19,166 bases of DNA, taken from Comamonadaceae bacterium (GTDB taxonomy: Bacteria; Pseudomonadota; Gammaproteobacteria; Burkholderiales; Burkholderiaceae_C). The stretch is taken from NCBI GenBank assembly GCA_947469815.1, contig CANIRI010000012.1, positions 1 through 19,166 on the forward strand. The letters run 5' to 3'. Each line of letters begins with the position of its first letter. Position 1 is the first letter of the stretch. The notes under the pieces are model-generated. The model was given only the letters and a program-made list of their open reading frames with translations, did not search any database and was not told where the DNA came from. Of this stretch, positions 1 through 10,714 are shown piece after piece. Made by a program: the position numbers and the translations under genes.

Positions 1-646
1 ACAAAATCGCGGTGCCATAAAAAGGCATGCGGTGCAGAAAGTCAACAAAAGCTTTTTGCAAACGGGCAAAGTCATGCCCGTAGGTTTCCATGTGGTCGGC
101 ATCGATGTTGGTGACCACCGCCATGATGGGCAGCAGGTTCAGGAACGAGGCGTCCGACTCATCGGCTTCGACCACGATGTAGTCGCCACTGCCCAAGCGC
201 GCATTGGCGCCAGCGCTGTTCAGACGCCCGCCGATCACAAAGGTCGGATCCAAACCGGCGGCCGCGAGCACGCTGGCCACCAGACTGGTGGTGGTGGTTT
301 TGCCGTGGGTACCGGCAATCGCAATGCCTTGCTTGAGGCGCATCAATTCGGCCAACATCATGGCGCGCGGCACGATGGGGATATGCAGTTCGCGGGCGCG
401 CAGCACCTCGGGATTGCTGCTTTGGACGGCGGTGGAGGTGACTACCGCATCTGCGCCATCGACATGCCCGGCTGCGTGCCCGATGCGGGTTGCAATACCC
501 AGCGCTCCCAGTCTTTGCAGGGTGGCGCTGTCGTTCAGATCCGAGCCGCTGATCTCATAGCCCAGGTTGTGCAGTACTTCGGCAATGCCACTCATGCCCG
601 AGCCGCCGATACCGACAAAGTGGATGTGGCGTACCGCGTGCTTCAT
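1..646 (-). CDS. murC: UDP-N-acetylmuramate--L-alanine ligase MurC, N-terminal part (cut by window edge)
   Basis: MurC joins L-alanine to UDP-MurNAc using ATP, the first amino-acid addition in cytoplasmic peptidoglycan precursor synthesis. Only the first 215 residues are present, against roughly 460-490 for the family; the rest lies beyond the left edge. The start [20 protein letters not shown] shows the typical GIGGSGMSG nucleotide-binding loop of the N-terminal UDP-binding domain. The central ATPase P-loop GTHGKTT is at residues 112-118, followed by [11 protein letters not shown] near 158-168 and TNIDADHME near 179-187, all characteristic of MurC rather than MurD, MurE or MurF. The ATG at 646-644 overlaps the murG stop as ATGA, which supports the start and suggests translational coupling. 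Last dcw gene visible in the window. Confidence 0.97.
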   Translation of the reverse strand, partial: MKHAVRHIHFVGIGGSGMSGIAEVLHNLGYEISGSDLNDSATLQRLGALGIATRIGHAAGHVDGADAVVTSTAVQSSNPEVLRARELHIPIVPRAMMLAELMRLKQGIAIAGTHGKTTTTSLVASVLAAAGLDPTFVIGGRLNSAGANARLGSGDYIVVEADESDASFLNLLPIMAVVTNIDADHMETYGHDFARLQKAFVDFLHRMPFYGTAIL

Positions 647-1719
647 GCGCTGAGTTCCTCGCAGGCCGCAGCCATGGCTGCGGTGGCCTGGGTTTTTTCC
701 ATGGCCTTGGCCGCCTGGGCGCGTTGCAGCAGCGTGTCGCGGCTCAGGCCTTGCAGCATTTGCGCCAGGTAGGCGGGCGTGAGTTCCGGCTGGGGAAGCA
801 ACCATCCGCCCCCCGCGTCGACCAGAAAGCGGGCGTTGTGGGTTTGGTGGTCGTCCACCGCAAACGGGAAGGGCACAAACACCGCAGCCGCACCGACCGC
901 CGCGATTTCGGTGACCGTGCTCGCGCCGGCCCGGCACAGCACCAGGTCGGCATCGGCAAAAGCCTGGGCCGTGTTGTCGATAAACGGGGTGAGCGTGGCC
1001 TGCACCCCGGCTGCGGCGTAGTTGCTGCGCAGCTCCTCAATTTGTTTTTCGCCGCTTTGGTGGATGACGACGGGGCGCTGCGCGGGGTCCATCAGGGCCA
1101 GCGCTTGCGGCACCACGGTATTGAGTGCGCGGGCACCGAGGCTGCCGCCCACCACCAGCAGACGCAGCGGGCCGCTGCGCCCGGCAAAGCGCTGCGCGGG
1201 TACGGCTTGCTGCAGAAATTCCGCCCGCAAAGGATTGCCCACCCACAGAGCAGCAGGCAAGGCCTTGGGGTAGGCGCTGAACACACGTTGCGCCAGCCGC
1301 GCCAGCAGCTTGTTGGATAGGCCAGCGATCGCGTTTTGCTCGTGCAAGACCAGCGGAATGCGCAAGAGGGCGGCCGTCAAACCGGCGGGCAGGCTGATGT
1401 AGCCACCCAAGCCCACCACCACGGACGGGCGCAGGCGGCGCAGCAGTGCCAGACTTTGGGTGCAGGCGCGCAACAGCCGCCAGGGCGCTGCCAGCAAGGC
1501 CAGCTTGCCTTTGCCGCGCACGCCCTGAAAGTCAATCAATTCCATGGCGAAACCATGCGGGGGCACGATGCGGGATTCCATGCTGCCTGGCGCACCCAGC
1601 CAGCGCACGGTCCAGCCGGCACTGCGAAGGGCTTGCGCCACGGCCAAGCCCGGAAAAATGTGGCCGCCAGTGCCGCCAGCCATCACCAGGGCGCTGCGGG
1701 GCAGGACGGTAGCGTTCAT
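643..1719 (-). CDS. murG: UDP-GlcNAc:lipid I N-acetylglucosaminyltransferase MurG
   Basis: MurG transfers GlcNAc from UDP-GlcNAc to lipid I, making lipid II on the inner face of the cytoplasmic membrane. The protein has 358 residues, the usual length. The glycine-rich N-terminal loop [10 protein letters not shown] is at residues 15-24, and a second glycine-rich turn, [12 protein letters not shown], opens the C-terminal Rossmann domain. The UDP-GlcNAc-binding segment [15 protein letters not shown] followed by [14 protein letters not shown] is clearly recognisable. The ATG overlaps the ftsW stop codon in an ATGA, and its own stop overlaps the murC start in the same way. Its position after ftsW is the conserved dcw order. 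Confidence 0.97.
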   Translation of the reverse strand: MNATVLPRSALVMAGGTGGHIFPGLAVAQALRSAGWTVRWLGAPGSMESRIVPPHGFAMELIDFQGVRGKGKLALLAAPWRLLRACTQSLALLRRLRPSVVVGLGGYISLPAGLTAALLRIPLVLHEQNAIAGLSNKLLARLAQRVFSAYPKALPAALWVGNPLRAEFLQQAVPAQRFAGRSGPLRLLVVGGSLGARALNTVVPQALALMDPAQRPVVIHQSGEKQIEELRSNYAAAGVQATLTPFIDNTAQAFADADLVLCRAGASTVTEIAAVGAAAVFVPFPFAVDDHQTHNARFLVDAGGGWLLPQPELTPAYLAQMLQGLSRDTLLQRAQAAKAMEKTQATAAMAAACEELSA

Positions 1720-2993
1720 GAACGGCCTCCCTGCATCATGCGGCGGTTCTCGTGGTCAACGCGCAGCACGATGGCCAGCGCCACCAGATTGATCAGGATG
1801 GCTGATCCTCCGTAGCTCATGAGCGGCAGGGTCAGGCCTTTGGTAGGCAGTGCGCCCAGGTTCACGCCCATGTTGATGAAGGCCTGGAATCCCATCCAGA
1901 TGGCCACGCCCTGTGCCACCAGGCCAGGGAACACCCGGTCCAGTGCGATCGCCTGGCGGCCGATGTGCATGATGCGGCGGGTCAGCCACAGGAACAAGGC
2001 GATCAGCACGACCACGCCCACCAGCCCCAATTCCTCGCCAATGACCGCCAGCAGAAAATCGGTGTGGGCTTCGGGCAGCCAGTGCAGCTTTTCCACGCTG
2101 CCGCCCAAGCCGACGCCAAAGATCTCGCCACGCCCGATGGCAATCAGCGAGTGCGACAACTGGTAGCCCTTGCCCAATGCATATTTTTCGGCCCAGGGGT
2201 CCAGGTAAGCAAAAATCCGCTCACGCCGCCACTCGCTCATGGCGATCATCAGGCTGAAGGCAATCAGCAGGATGGCGGTGATGAAGGCGAACATGCGGGC
2301 ATTCACGCCGCCCAAAAACAGAATCCCCATGGCAATCACGGCGATCACCATGAACGCGCCCATATCGGGTTCCCACAGCAGCAACACGCCCATCGCACCC
2401 ACCGCAAAAGCCATAGGCATGACCGCGCGGAAGAAATCCTCTTTCACGTCCATCTTGCGGACCATGTAATCGGCGGCGTACAAGAGCACCGCAAGTTTGG
2501 CCAGCTCAGACGGTTGGAAGTTTGTCGGCCCCAGAGTGATCCAGCGCTTGGCGCCGTTCACGCCCTTGCCCAAACCGGGCACCAAAACTGCGGCCAGCAA
2601 CACCAGCGACGCCACAAACAGCATCGGCGCCCAACGCTCCCATTTCTCCAGAGACACTTGAAAGGCGATCAGCGCAGTCACCAGGGCCACAGCAATCGAC
2701 AAAATGTGGCGGCTCAGAAAATGGGTGTGGGTGTAGTTGGAAAACTTGGGGTTGTCCGGCATGGCAATGGAGGCGGAATACACCATCACCAGCCCCCAGG
2801 TCAGCAACACGCCGACCACCCACATCAGTGCTACGTCGACGGTGTGCAACTGCACCGCCTGCGGGCTGACGCCGGTCTGGGTGTGGACGTAGGCGCTGCG
2901 GCGCGTACCGAGTTGCACCGGCAGCGTCACGTCCTCTGCGGACCCGCCGAACCAGCGTTTCAAGGGATTGAGCTTGAGCACCGACTGCATCAT
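1716..2993 (-). CDS. ftsW: Septal peptidoglycan polymerase FtsW (SEDS family)
   Basis: FtsW is the SEDS-family glycosyltransferase that polymerises lipid II at the septum together with FtsI. The protein has 425 residues, with a cytoplasmic N-terminal extension of about 50 residues and then roughly ten hydrophobic segments beginning near residue 53. Family signatures are the [20 protein letters not shown] block at residues 149-168, [18 protein letters not shown] at 306-323, with the conserved Asp312 of the HTD motif in the large extracytoplasmic loop, and the C-terminal [17 protein letters not shown]. Two consecutive ATG codons occur at the start. The first overlaps the murD stop as ATGA and is chosen. 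FtsW is preferred over RodA because of the dcw context and the nearby ftsI. Confidence 0.96.
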   Translation of the reverse strand: MMQSVLKLNPLKRWFGGSAEDVTLPVQLGTRRSAYVHTQTGVSPQAVQLHTVDVALMWVVGVLLTWGLVMVYSASIAMPDNPKFSNYTHTHFLSRHILSIAVALVTALIAFQVSLEKWERWAPMLFVASLVLLAAVLVPGLGKGVNGAKRWITLGPTNFQPSELAKLAVLLYAADYMVRKMDVKEDFFRAVMPMAFAVGAMGVLLLWEPDMGAFMVIAVIAMGILFLGGVNARMFAFITAILLIAFSLMIAMSEWRRERIFAYLDPWAEKYALGKGYQLSHSLIAIGRGEIFGVGLGGSVEKLHWLPEAHTDFLLAVIGEELGLVGVVVLIALFLWLTRRIMHIGRQAIALDRVFPGLVAQGVAIWMGFQAFINMGVNLGALPTKGLTLPLMSYGGSAILINLVALAIVLRVDHENRRMMQGGRS

Positions 2994-4528
2994 GCGGTGG
3001 CCTCCAGCAGCGTGCCGCTGCGCTGCGCCAGCGCCATAACGGACTCCACAAACACGCGGGCGCGGTGGGCGTAGTCATCAAACATGTCAAAGCTGGCGCA
3101 GGCGGGCGACAAGAGCACGGCGTCACCGCTGCGGGCTTGTTGCGCGGCCAGTTCAACGGCCTGGTGCAAGCTGTCGGCAGCCAGGATTTGCAGCGTGGCG
3201 TTCTGCGCGATCGCGTTGCGGATCAGACCCGCATCACGGCCGATCAGCACCACGGCTCGCGCGTGCGCGGCCAAGGGAGCGGCCAAAGGAGCGAAGTCCT
3301 GCCCCTTGCCATCGCCACCCAAAATCACCACCAAACGCCGCTCGGCGCCCAAGCCGGTTAGCGCGGCCACGGTGGCGCCCACGTTGGTGCCCTTGCTGTC
3401 GTCAAAAAATTCGACGCCCTCCAACACCGCCACCGACTGCATGCGGTGTGGCTCGCCCCGGTATTCGCGCAGGCCGTACAGGACGGGGGCCAGCGGGCAG
3501 TCGGCCAGCGTCACCAAGGCGAGCGCCGCCAATGCATTCGTGGCGTTGTGGCGACCGCGAATGCGCAGCGCGTCGGCCGGCATCAGGCGCTGAATCAGAA
3601 TGCCCTGCGCGTCGCCCCGGCGGGCTTTCTCGCCGGAGTCAACAGCCCGCACCAGCCAGGTCAGACCGTTCACGTCTTCCAGCCCCAAGTCGCCGATCCG
3701 GGTGGGCAGATCGGTGCCAAAGCTCAGAAGCGTGCGTACAGGCATCGGCGCTTCTTTGGGCGTGCCGGGACGGACTTTGACTTTCGCGAGCGGCGCAGGG
3801 GCCATGGCCATCACTGCTGCATCGTCGCGGTTCAAAACCATGGCGGCGCGGGTACCGAAAACGCGGGCCTTGGCGGCGGCGTAGTCATCCATGCCGCTGT
3901 GCCAGTCCAGATGGTCCTGGCTGAGGTTCAGCACCACAGCCGCAGTCGGCTCAAACTGTCCGCTGCTGTGCAATTGGAAGCTGGAGAGTTCCAGCACCCA
4001 GACCTCGGGCAGGGCTTGCGCGTCCAGGGCCTGCGCCAGCGTGTCGAGCAAGGTCGGGCCGATGTTGCCGGCTACGGCAACCGACTTGCCTGCGCGCGCG
4101 ATCAGCTGGCCGGTCAACGCGGTGACCGTGGTTTTGCCATTGGTACCGGTGATGGCCAGCACGCAAGGCGCGTAGGCGTTCTGCGTGTGCAGGTCGGCCA
4201 GGGCCTGGGCAAACAGGCTGAGCTCGCCACCCACCCACAGGCCCAGGCTGCGGGCTGCATCCACCAGAGGCGCGGTGTCTGCGGGTGCCAAACCGGGGCT
4301 CATGAATACGGCCCGGATATCGGTGCCTTGAACGGCATCGGCGGAAAAATTGCCGTGTAACAAACGCGCTTGAGGAACCTGGGCTTGCAACGCGGCGGCC
4401 TGTGGCGGCGCGGAACGGGTGTCGAGCACGCTCACACGGGCACCGGCGCGGGCGCACCAGCGTGCCATCGCCAAACCGGACGCACCCAGGCCCAGTACAA
4501 GAACGTGTTGGTCGCGCAAAGATTCCAC
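2990..4528 (-). CDS. murD: UDP-N-acetylmuramoyl-L-alanine--D-glutamate ligase MurD
   Basis: MurD adds D-glutamate to UDP-MurNAc-L-Ala in the cytoplasm. The product has 512 residues, longer than the E. coli enzyme (438) by insertions in the central and C-terminal domains; I believe this is common in betaproteobacteria. The N-terminal Rossmann-like loop [10 protein letters not shown] is at residues 11-20 and the ATP loop GTNGKTT at 128-134. [21 protein letters not shown] and the [11 protein letters not shown] segment of the ligase fold follow. The start codon is GTG (4528-4526), three bases after the mraY stop; no better in-frame ATG matches the conserved N-terminus. The stop overlaps the ftsW start by ATGA. 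A clear Shine-Dalgarno sequence is lacking, so translation probably depends on coupling to mraY. Confidence 0.96.
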   Translation of the reverse strand: MESLRDQHVLVLGLGASGLAMARWCARAGARVSVLDTRSAPPQAAALQAQVPQARLLHGNFSADAVQGTDIRAVFMSPGLAPADTAPLVDAARSLGLWVGGELSLFAQALADLHTQNAYAPCVLAITGTNGKTTVTALTGQLIARAGKSVAVAGNIGPTLLDTLAQALDAQALPEVWVLELSSFQLHSSGQFEPTAAVVLNLSQDHLDWHSGMDDYAAAKARVFGTRAAMVLNRDDAAVMAMAPAPLAKVKVRPGTPKEAPMPVRTLLSFGTDLPTRIGDLGLEDVNGLTWLVRAVDSGEKARRGDAQGILIQRLMPADALRIRGRHNATNALAALALVTLADCPLAPVLYGLREYRGEPHRMQSVAVLEGVEFFDDSKGTNVGATVAALTGLGAERRLVVILGGDGKGQDFAPLAAPLAAHARAVVLIGRDAGLIRNAIAQNATLQILAADSLHQAVELAAQQARSGDAVLLSPACASFDMFDDYAHRARVFVESVMALAQRSGTLLEATA

Positions 4529-4531
4529 CGC

Positions 4532-5710
4532 TTATCTCAGCTTCAGGGTGGACAGGCCGAGCAGGCACAGCAGCATCGTGATGATCCAGAAGCGCACCAC
4601 CACCTGGGTTTCACGCCAACCGGCTTTCTCAAAATGGTGGTGAAGCGGGGCCATCTTCAACAGGCGCCGCCCTTCGCCGAAGCGGCGTTTGGAGTACTTG
4701 AAGTAGCCCACCTGCAGCATCACGGACAGGGCTTCGACCACGAAGACGCCGCCCATCACAGCCAGCACAATTTCCTGGCGCACGATGACCGCCACCGTTC
4801 CCAGCGCCGCGCCCAGCGAGAGCGCGCCCACGTCGCCCATAAACACCTGCGCCGGGTGGGTGTTGAACCACAAAAAGGCCAGACCAGCCCCTGCGATAGC
4901 CGCGCAAAAAATCAGCAGTTCGCCCGCGCCGGTGATGTGGGGAAAAAACAGGTACTTGGAGTACACCGCGCTGCCGGTCACATAGGCAAAAACCCCCAGG
5001 GCCGAGCCCACCATCACCACCGGCATGATGGCCAGACCGTCCAGCCCGTCGGTCAAATTCACCGCGTTGCTCGAACCCACAATCACCAAGTAGGTCAGGA
5101 TCACAAAGCCCAGCACGCCCAGCGGGTAGCTAATTTCTTTGAAGAAGGGCAGCAGCAAGCCGGCCTTGGGCGGCAGGCTGACATCAAAGCCGGAAGTCAC
5201 CCACATGCTGAACAACTCCCAGACGCGCTGGTTGGAGTTTTCCGACACGCTGAAGACGAGACCAATGGCAGCCACCAAACCGATGACTGACTGCCACAGG
5301 TATTTCTCGCGCGAGCGCATGCCTTCGGGGTCTTTGCGCACCACCTTGCGCCAATCGTCGACCCAGCCGATGGCACCGAATCCCAGCGTCACGATCAGCA
5401 CAATCCAGATAAAGCGGTTGCTCAGGTCCGCCCACAACAGGGTTGACACAGTGATCGAGATCAGGATCAGCACCCCGCCCATGGTGGGTGTGCCACTCTT
5501 GCTGAGATGGGTTTCCATGCCGTAGCCGCGTATGGGTTGGCCAATTTTCAGTGCGGTCAGACGCCGGATTACCCACGGCCCGGCAGCCAAGCCGATCACC
5601 AACGCGGTCACGGCCGCCATCACCGCGCGCAGGGTGATGTACTGGAATACCCGGAAGATCCCGTATTCGGGCGACATGGCTTGCAGCCACTGCGCCAGCG
5701 TTAGCAGCAT
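4532..5710 (-). CDS. mraY: Phospho-N-acetylmuramoyl-pentapeptide transferase MraY (lipid I synthase)
   Basis: MraY transfers phospho-MurNAc-pentapeptide from UDP to undecaprenyl phosphate, making lipid I, in the cytoplasmic membrane. The protein has 392 residues and about ten hydrophobic helices. Diagnostic motifs are the Asp pair in GWVDDW (residues 115-120), the [10 protein letters not shown] block at 218-227, [10 protein letters not shown] at 286-295 and MAPLHHHFE at 353-361. It is about 30 residues longer than E. coli MraY, with the extra sequence around residues 155-190. The ATG lies inside the end of murEF, giving a 10-nt overlap. It is preceded by a good ribosome binding site, GGGAGA, six bases upstream, which fixes the start. 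Confidence 0.97.
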   Translation of the reverse strand: MLLTLAQWLQAMSPEYGIFRVFQYITLRAVMAAVTALVIGLAAGPWVIRRLTALKIGQPIRGYGMETHLSKSGTPTMGGVLILISITVSTLLWADLSNRFIWIVLIVTLGFGAIGWVDDWRKVVRKDPEGMRSREKYLWQSVIGLVAAIGLVFSVSENSNQRVWELFSMWVTSGFDVSLPPKAGLLLPFFKEISYPLGVLGFVILTYLVIVGSSNAVNLTDGLDGLAIMPVVMVGSALGVFAYVTGSAVYSKYLFFPHITGAGELLIFCAAIAGAGLAFLWFNTHPAQVFMGDVGALSLGAALGTVAVIVRQEIVLAVMGGVFVVEALSVMLQVGYFKYSKRRFGEGRRLLKMAPLHHHFEKAGWRETQVVVRFWIITMLLCLLGLSTLKLR

Positions 5711-8673
5711 GTTGCTTCTCCCTGCGGAGTTTTTTCTTTTTGTGGTGCGGCACAGGCCTGGGTGACAGCGTCCACCACCTGCTCCATGCGCATGAAGCGG
5801 GAGCCTTTGACCAGCACGCTGGCCACCTTGGGTAACAGGGCTACGGCGGCTTGCCGAAGCGCAGCCATGTCATCGAAGTGCCGAGAGCCTGGCGCGGCGG
5901 CATGGGCATGGCGGCTGAGGGTGCCGCTGAGCAGCACGTGCTCGATGCCCTTGGCAGCGGCGTATGCGCCGGCCTCTGTGTGAAAGGCCGGGCCTTGGCT
6001 GCCTACTTCGCCCATATCGCCCAAAACCAGCAAGCGCGGGCCGGGCAGATCGGCCAACACATCGATGGCCGCGCGTACCGAATCCGGGTTGGCGTTGTAG
6101 CTGTCATCCACCACCGTGATGCTGCGTCCGTCCAGGGCCAGTGACAGCGCCCGCGAGCGGCCTTGCACGGGTACGAATGCCGACAGGCCCTGCATCACCG
6201 TGGCCGCAGGCACCCCCGCAGCCAGCGCACAGGCGGCCGCTGCCAGGGCGTTTTTGATGTTGTGGCGTCCGGCAATGTGCAAGTCGAACTGCAGGTTCTC
6301 GACCCGCGCGCTGAGCCGGGCTTGCGCCTGCACCCGCCAGTGCCCGCCATGCCATTGCGTATCCAGCAGGCGTACGCTGTCGTCTGTGTCGGCGTCTGCG
6401 GCCAGCGTATCGCTGAAGGTGACGCTGCGCCGTGTACCGGCGAGGCTGCGCCACAAGGCGGTGTAGACATCGTCTGCGGGAAAAACGGCCACGCCATCGG
6501 CGGGCAGGGCGCTGATCACAGCCCCGTTTTCGGCGGCGACCGCGTCCACCGTGTGCATGAATTCTAGGTGCTCGCGCTGCGCGTTGTTCACCAACGCCAC
6601 GGTGGGTTGTGCTACCGCGCTGAGACGGGCGATTTCGCCAGGATGGTTCATGCCGAGCTCGACCACGCCGATGCGGTGTTCGTTGCGCAGGCGCAGCACG
6701 GTCAGCGGCACGCCGATGTGGTTGTTCAGGTTGCCCTGGGTGGCCAGCGCCGCGCCGTGCGGCGCATGCAGATGCAGGATGGCGGCAATCATCTGCGTGA
6801 CCGTGGTTTTGCCGTTGCTGCCGGTGACGCCGATCAGGGGTAGGTGCCACTGCGCGCGCCAGTTGGTGCCCAGGGTGGTCAGAGCCTCTTGCGTGTCGGG
6901 TACTTCAATCCGCGGCAAGGCGGCATCGGATGCGCCGGTTTGGGGGTGGCAGAGGACTGCGACCGCACCCTGGGCCAGTGCCTGGGGCAGAAACTGGTTG
7001 GCGTCAAAGGTGTCGCCGCGCAAGGCCACAAATAAATCGCCCGCCCGGGTGCTGCGGGTATCGGTGTGCACGCGCAGCCAGGGGCTCGCAGGGTTGGCGC
7101 TGAGCTGGCTGTTGGGAATCAGCGCTGCCAGATGGCCCAGCGTCATACGGCTTGCGGCGCGCGCTTGCAGCGCATTGCGGGCATGGATCCGGTCGTCAAA
7201 AGCACCACGCTGCCCGGCGACTTCCTGGCTGGTCTCGTGGCCCTTACCGGCGATCAGGACCACGTCACGGTCATGCGCTTGCAGCACGGTGTCGGCGATC
7301 GCCGTTGCGCGGTTGGCTTCAGTGTGCCAAGCTGGACTCGGCACCAGCGGGGCGACCATTTGCGCCAGGATGCTCTCGGGGTTTTCGCTGCGCGGGTTGT
7401 CGCTGGTGAAGACCACGCGATCAGCCCCTTGCACGGCGGCCGCACCCATGAGCGGGCGTTTGCCCGGGTCGCGGTCACCGCCGCAACCCACCACGCACCA
7501 AAGTTGTCCGCCACGCGCCAAGGCCACCGGACGCAAAGCCGCCAGCGCCTGTGCAAGACCATCCGGTGTGTGGGCATAGTCCACCAGTACCAAGGGGTTG
7601 CTACCGGCTGCTGCCGCAGCCTCCATGCGCCCGGGCGGGGCGCGTAAGCCGCTGCAGGCGGCGGCGGCGAGGGCCAGCGGCGTGCCTTGGCTGCGCAAGG
7701 CGGCGATCACGCCGAGAAGATTGGCCACGTTGTAGGTGCCCGGCACCGCGCTGTGCATGGTCTGTTGCTGCTCCGCCTCGCGCACTTCAAAGGCCATGCC
7801 GTTGTTGGTTACACGGACATTGTGGGCCTGCAAACGTGCTGTCGGGTTTACCTCTTCACGGCTTGAGCAGGTCCACAGATCGAGCGTGCTGTTGCCCAAT
7901 TCGGCAGCCAGGGCTGCGCCGTGGGCGTCGTCGATATTGACCACAGCGCTGCGCAGCCCGGGCCAGGCGAACAGCGCGCGCTTGGCGGCCCAGTAGGCTT
8001 GCATGGTGCCGTGGTAATCCAGATGGTCCTGGCTGAAGTTGGTGAAGATCGCGCAGTCAATTACCAAGCCGTCCAGTCGGTGCTCCTGCAAGCCGATGGA
8101 CGAGGCTTCGATAGCGCAGCCGCAGGCTTTCTGCGCCGCGAAGGCGTGCATGGCGGCGTGGACTGTCAGCGGGTCGGGCGTGGTCAAACCGGTGAGGCTT
8201 AGAGTGCCCGCATCGGCCGCGCTGCCATCGCCGATCAGGCCGCAGCCCAGCGTGCCGATGAAGCCTGCCTGCCGTGGCGCAGGAGCCTCTGACACCGCTG
8301 CCAGGGCCTGCGCTAACCACCAGGCGCTGGAGGTTTTGCCATTGGTGCCGGTCACGGCAAAAACCGGAAGCTGCGCGCGGGCTGTGCCAAAAAAAGAAAC
8401 CGCCAGCCAGCCCAGTTGACTCTGCAAGCCCTGCAGCGCGGCGACCGGTGCACCGGCGAAATTCCATGCGGCCACGCCGTCGGCCTCCACCAGGCATGCC
8501 ACCGCGCCGCGTTGCAGGGCATCGGCTACGTGGCGGCGTGCGTCTGCGGCAGCGCCGGGCCAGGCGATAAAGCCGTCCCCTGGTCGCACGGCGCGGCTGT
8601 CGCTGACCAGCGTGCCGGTGACGCGGGCCCGCAACCAAGCCAAAGCGTCAGCAGAGCTTGCCACACGGTCCAT
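5701..8673 (-). CDS. murEF: Fused MurE-MurF: meso-diaminopimelate-adding ligase and D-Ala-D-Ala-adding ligase
   Basis: One uninterrupted frame of 990 residues encodes two successive Mur ligases: MurE adds meso-diaminopimelate to UDP-MurNAc-L-Ala-D-Glu, and MurF adds D-Ala-D-Ala. The MurE half (about 1-505) has the ATP loop TGTNGKTS near 109-115, the DNPR motif at 425-428 that marks diaminopimelate rather than lysine specificity, and GKGHE near 476-480. The MurF half starts at an internal Met near residue 510, has the ATP loop TGSNGKTT near 617-624 and [12 protein letters not shown] further on. Almost no linker separates them. The start chosen is the ATG at 8673-8671, sharing one base with the ftsI stop (TGATG); a TTG one codon upstream is also in frame. 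No stop or frameshift at the junction suggests decay. Such fusions are known in other Betaproteobacteria, for example Bordetella. Confidence 0.95.
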   Translation of the reverse strand: MDRVASSADALAWLRARVTGTLVSDSRAVRPGDGFIAWPGAAADARRHVADALQRGAVACLVEADGVAAWNFAGAPVAALQGLQSQLGWLAVSFFGTARAQLPVFAVTGTNGKTSSAWWLAQALAAVSEAPAPRQAGFIGTLGCGLIGDGSAADAGTLSLTGLTTPDPLTVHAAMHAFAAQKACGCAIEASSIGLQEHRLDGLVIDCAIFTNFSQDHLDYHGTMQAYWAAKRALFAWPGLRSAVVNIDDAHGAALAAELGNSTLDLWTCSSREEVNPTARLQAHNVRVTNNGMAFEVREAEQQQTMHSAVPGTYNVANLLGVIAALRSQGTPLALAAAACSGLRAPPGRMEAAAAAGSNPLVLVDYAHTPDGLAQALAALRPVALARGGQLWCVVGCGGDRDPGKRPLMGAAAVQGADRVVFTSDNPRSENPESILAQMVAPLVPSPAWHTEANRATAIADTVLQAHDRDVVLIAGKGHETSQEVAGQRGAFDDRIHARNALQARAASRMTLGHLAALIPNSQLSANPASPWLRVHTDTRSTRAGDLFVALRGDTFDANQFLPQALAQGAVAVLCHPQTGASDAALPRIEVPDTQEALTTLGTNWRAQWHLPLIGVTGSNGKTTVTQMIAAILHLHAPHGAALATQGNLNNHIGVPLTVLRLRNEHRIGVVELGMNHPGEIARLSAVAQPTVALVNNAQREHLEFMHTVDAVAAENGAVISALPADGVAVFPADDVYTALWRSLAGTRRSVTFSDTLAADADTDDSVRLLDTQWHGGHWRVQAQARLSARVENLQFDLHIAGRHNIKNALAAAACALAAGVPAATVMQGLSAFVPVQGRSRALSLALDGRSITVVDDSYNANPDSVRAAIDVLADLPGPRLLVLGDMGEVGSQGPAFHTEAGAYAAAKGIEHVLLSGTLSRHAHAAAPGSRHFDDMAALRQAAVALLPKVASVLVKGSRFMRMEQVVDAVTQACAAPQKEKTPQGEATCC

Positions 8674-10415
8674 CAAAAGCTCTCGTCTTCAGCAGCAGAG
8701 ACGATTTGCGGGCGCACCGAGATGTCGGGTTGCACGCCCATGATGCGCAGGCTGTGCTGCACCAGTTCGCTGAACACGGGTGCAGCCACCTGACCACCGT
8801 AATACTGGCCACCGGTCGGCTCATCCAGCATGACGCCGACGATGATGCGCGGCTTGTCAATCGGCGCCATGCCGACGAACCAGCTGCGGTATTTGCGGTT
8901 GCCTTCGCTGCCGTAGCCCTTGCCGATTTGCTTGTAGGCAGTGCCCGATTTGCCACCCACCGAATAGCCGATGGTCTGCGCTTTTGGACCCGTGCCGCCG
9001 GGGCCTGCGGCCATGTGGAGCATTTTGCGGATCTTGGCGGCTGTGTCTGCTGAAAAAACCGGCGCACCCAGTGCCGGGTTGTCGGTTTTCATCAAGGTTG
9101 CCGGAATCAGCTGGCCGTCATGGGAAAAGACGGTGTAAGACCGCACCATCTGGAACAGCGACGCGGACAGGCCGTAACCGTAGGAGGCGGTCGCTTGCTC
9201 AATCGGCCGCCAGTTTTTGTAAGGCCGCAGCCGCCCGGAGACAGCACCCTTGAACTCGATCTGGGGGCGCTCGCCAAAGCCGGCGGCGGCAAAGGTCGTC
9301 CACATCTCGCTGGGCTGCAGCTGCATCGCGATTTTGGTGGTTCCGACATTGCTGGAGACCTGGATGATTTGCTCCACGCTCAAGGCCCCATGGGGGTGCG
9401 CATCACGGATGGTCACGCCGGTGATGGAGATCGATCCGGGAGCGGTGTCGATGACGGTCTCCGGCTTGATGCGCCCGCTCTCCAATCCGATGCCGATGGT
9501 GAAGGGCTTCATCACCGAGCCTGGTTCAAAGGTATCGGTCAGCGCCCGGTTACGCAGCTGCTCGCCGCTGAGGTTGGTCCGTTTTTGCGGGTTATAGCTG
9601 GGGTAGTTGGCCATGGCCAGCAACTCGCCGGTGTTGGCGTCGAGTACCACCACGCTACCGGCGTGCGCGCGGTTGTTCACCACGGCTTCTTTGAGTTTTT
9701 GGTAGGCGAAAAATTGAATTTTGCTGTCGATGCTCAGCTGCACGTCTTCGCCCGGCAGTGGCGGTACGACTGCGCCCACGTCTTCGACCACCCGTCCGCG
9801 ACCGTCTTTGATCACGTGGCGCAGGCCGGATTTGCCGGTGAGTGCCTGGTTGAAGAAAAGCTCGACGCCCTCCTGGCCCTTGTCCTCTACATTCGTGAAC
9901 CCGACGATGTGGGCGGCCGATTCGCCTTCCGGGTACTGGCGCAGGTAGTCGGCGCTTTGGTGTATGCCTTTGAGCTCCAGCGCGCCGATGGCTTTGGCGG
10001 TTTCGCTGTCGACTTGGCGCTTCACCCAGACAAAGGTTTTGTCTTCATCGGCCCATTTTTTACTCAGGTCTTCGACCCGCATGTCCAGCAATTTGGCCAG
10101 TTTTTGCGATTGCGCCGGCGTGATGTCCACGTCCTCAGGAATCGCCCAGATGCTGGCGGCCGGGACGCTGGATGCCAGTATCAGCCCGTTGCGGTCGAGC
10201 ACCCGGCCCCGGTTGGCCGGTAATTCGATGGTACGGGCGAAGCGCACCACGCCCTGGCGCTGAAAAAAGTCGTTGTTGAATATTTGTATGTACGCTGCGC
10301 GCGCGCCCAGGCCGGTAAAGCCCAGGGCAATCATGGCCACGACAAATTTGCTGCGCCAAACCGGGGTGCGGCTGGCCAGCAGGGGGCTGGAGGTGTACTG
10401 GATGCTGCGGCTCAT
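8673..10415 (-). CDS. ftsI: Septal peptidoglycan transpeptidase FtsI (penicillin-binding protein 3)
   Basis: FtsI is the class B penicillin-binding protein that cross-links septal peptidoglycan with FtsW. The protein has 580 residues. A short cytoplasmic N-terminus is followed by one membrane anchor around residues 24-44, then a dimerisation or pedestal domain beginning near NRGRVLDRNG (68-77). The transpeptidase domain has all three active-site motifs: the nucleophile Ser300 in SVMK (300-303), SSN at 354-356 and KSGT at 489-492. The ATG overlaps the ftsL stop as ATGA; the stop shares one base with the murEF start. The ftsL and murE neighbours support FtsI rather than the elongation protein PBP2. 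Confidence 0.97.
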   Translation of the reverse strand: MSRSIQYTSSPLLASRTPVWRSKFVVAMIALGFTGLGARAAYIQIFNNDFFQRQGVVRFARTIELPANRGRVLDRNGLILASSVPAASIWAIPEDVDITPAQSQKLAKLLDMRVEDLSKKWADEDKTFVWVKRQVDSETAKAIGALELKGIHQSADYLRQYPEGESAAHIVGFTNVEDKGQEGVELFFNQALTGKSGLRHVIKDGRGRVVEDVGAVVPPLPGEDVQLSIDSKIQFFAYQKLKEAVVNNRAHAGSVVVLDANTGELLAMANYPSYNPQKRTNLSGEQLRNRALTDTFEPGSVMKPFTIGIGLESGRIKPETVIDTAPGSISITGVTIRDAHPHGALSVEQIIQVSSNVGTTKIAMQLQPSEMWTTFAAAGFGERPQIEFKGAVSGRLRPYKNWRPIEQATASYGYGLSASLFQMVRSYTVFSHDGQLIPATLMKTDNPALGAPVFSADTAAKIRKMLHMAAGPGGTGPKAQTIGYSVGGKSGTAYKQIGKGYGSEGNRKYRSWFVGMAPIDKPRIIVGVMLDEPTGGQYYGGQVAAPVFSELVQHSLRIMGVQPDISVRPQIVSAAEDESF

Positions 10416-10714
10416 GGTGTGTCGGTTTTGGCGGTCGAGCCCGGCTGCTCAGCCGGGTAGCTCATATAGGTGGTGATAGCGGGGTTGGGCTGGCGCATGT
10501 CGAGCTTTTCGCGTGCGAGGCGCTCGACCCGTCCGGGGCTGGCCTGCGCCCGTTTTTCCACCTCCAGACGCTCGACATCCATGGCCAGGTGACGGGCTTG
10601 TGAGTGGGCTTTGTCCAACTCAGAGAACAGGCGGCGCGACTCGTATTGCACCCGCACCAGATAGATCGCCGTGGCCACGACGGCCAGCAGCAACAAGGCA
10701 TTGATGCGCGTCAT
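10412..10714 (-). CDS. ftsL: Cell division protein FtsL
   Basis: FtsL is a small bitopic divisome protein that works with FtsB and FtsQ to recruit and activate FtsW-FtsI. The protein has 100 residues: a very short cytoplasmic start, one transmembrane helix at about residues 4-20 ([18 protein letters not shown]), then a charged heptad-like coiled-coil region at about 22-60, and a polar tail. FtsL sequences diverge widely, so the identification rests on size, topology and the position between rsmH and ftsI. The start overlaps the rsmH stop and the stop overlaps the ftsI start, both as ATGA. Confidence 0.93.
   Translation of the reverse strand: MTRINALLLLAVVATAIYLVRVQYESRRLFSELDKAHSQARHLAMDVERLEVEKRAQASPGRVERLAREKLDMRQPNPAITTYMSYPAEQPGSTAKTDTP

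Noticed and set aside
1965..3074. Long plus-strand frame of 369 codons opposite ftsW
   Set aside because: It is the antisense shadow of a GC-rich gene, very rich in His and Gln, with no family resemblance. The same holds for the other long plus-strand frames opposite the dcw genes.
7144..7146. Internal ATG as a separate murF start
   Set aside because: No Shine-Dalgarno sequence precedes it and the frame is continuous with MurE, so a single fused protein is the simpler reading.
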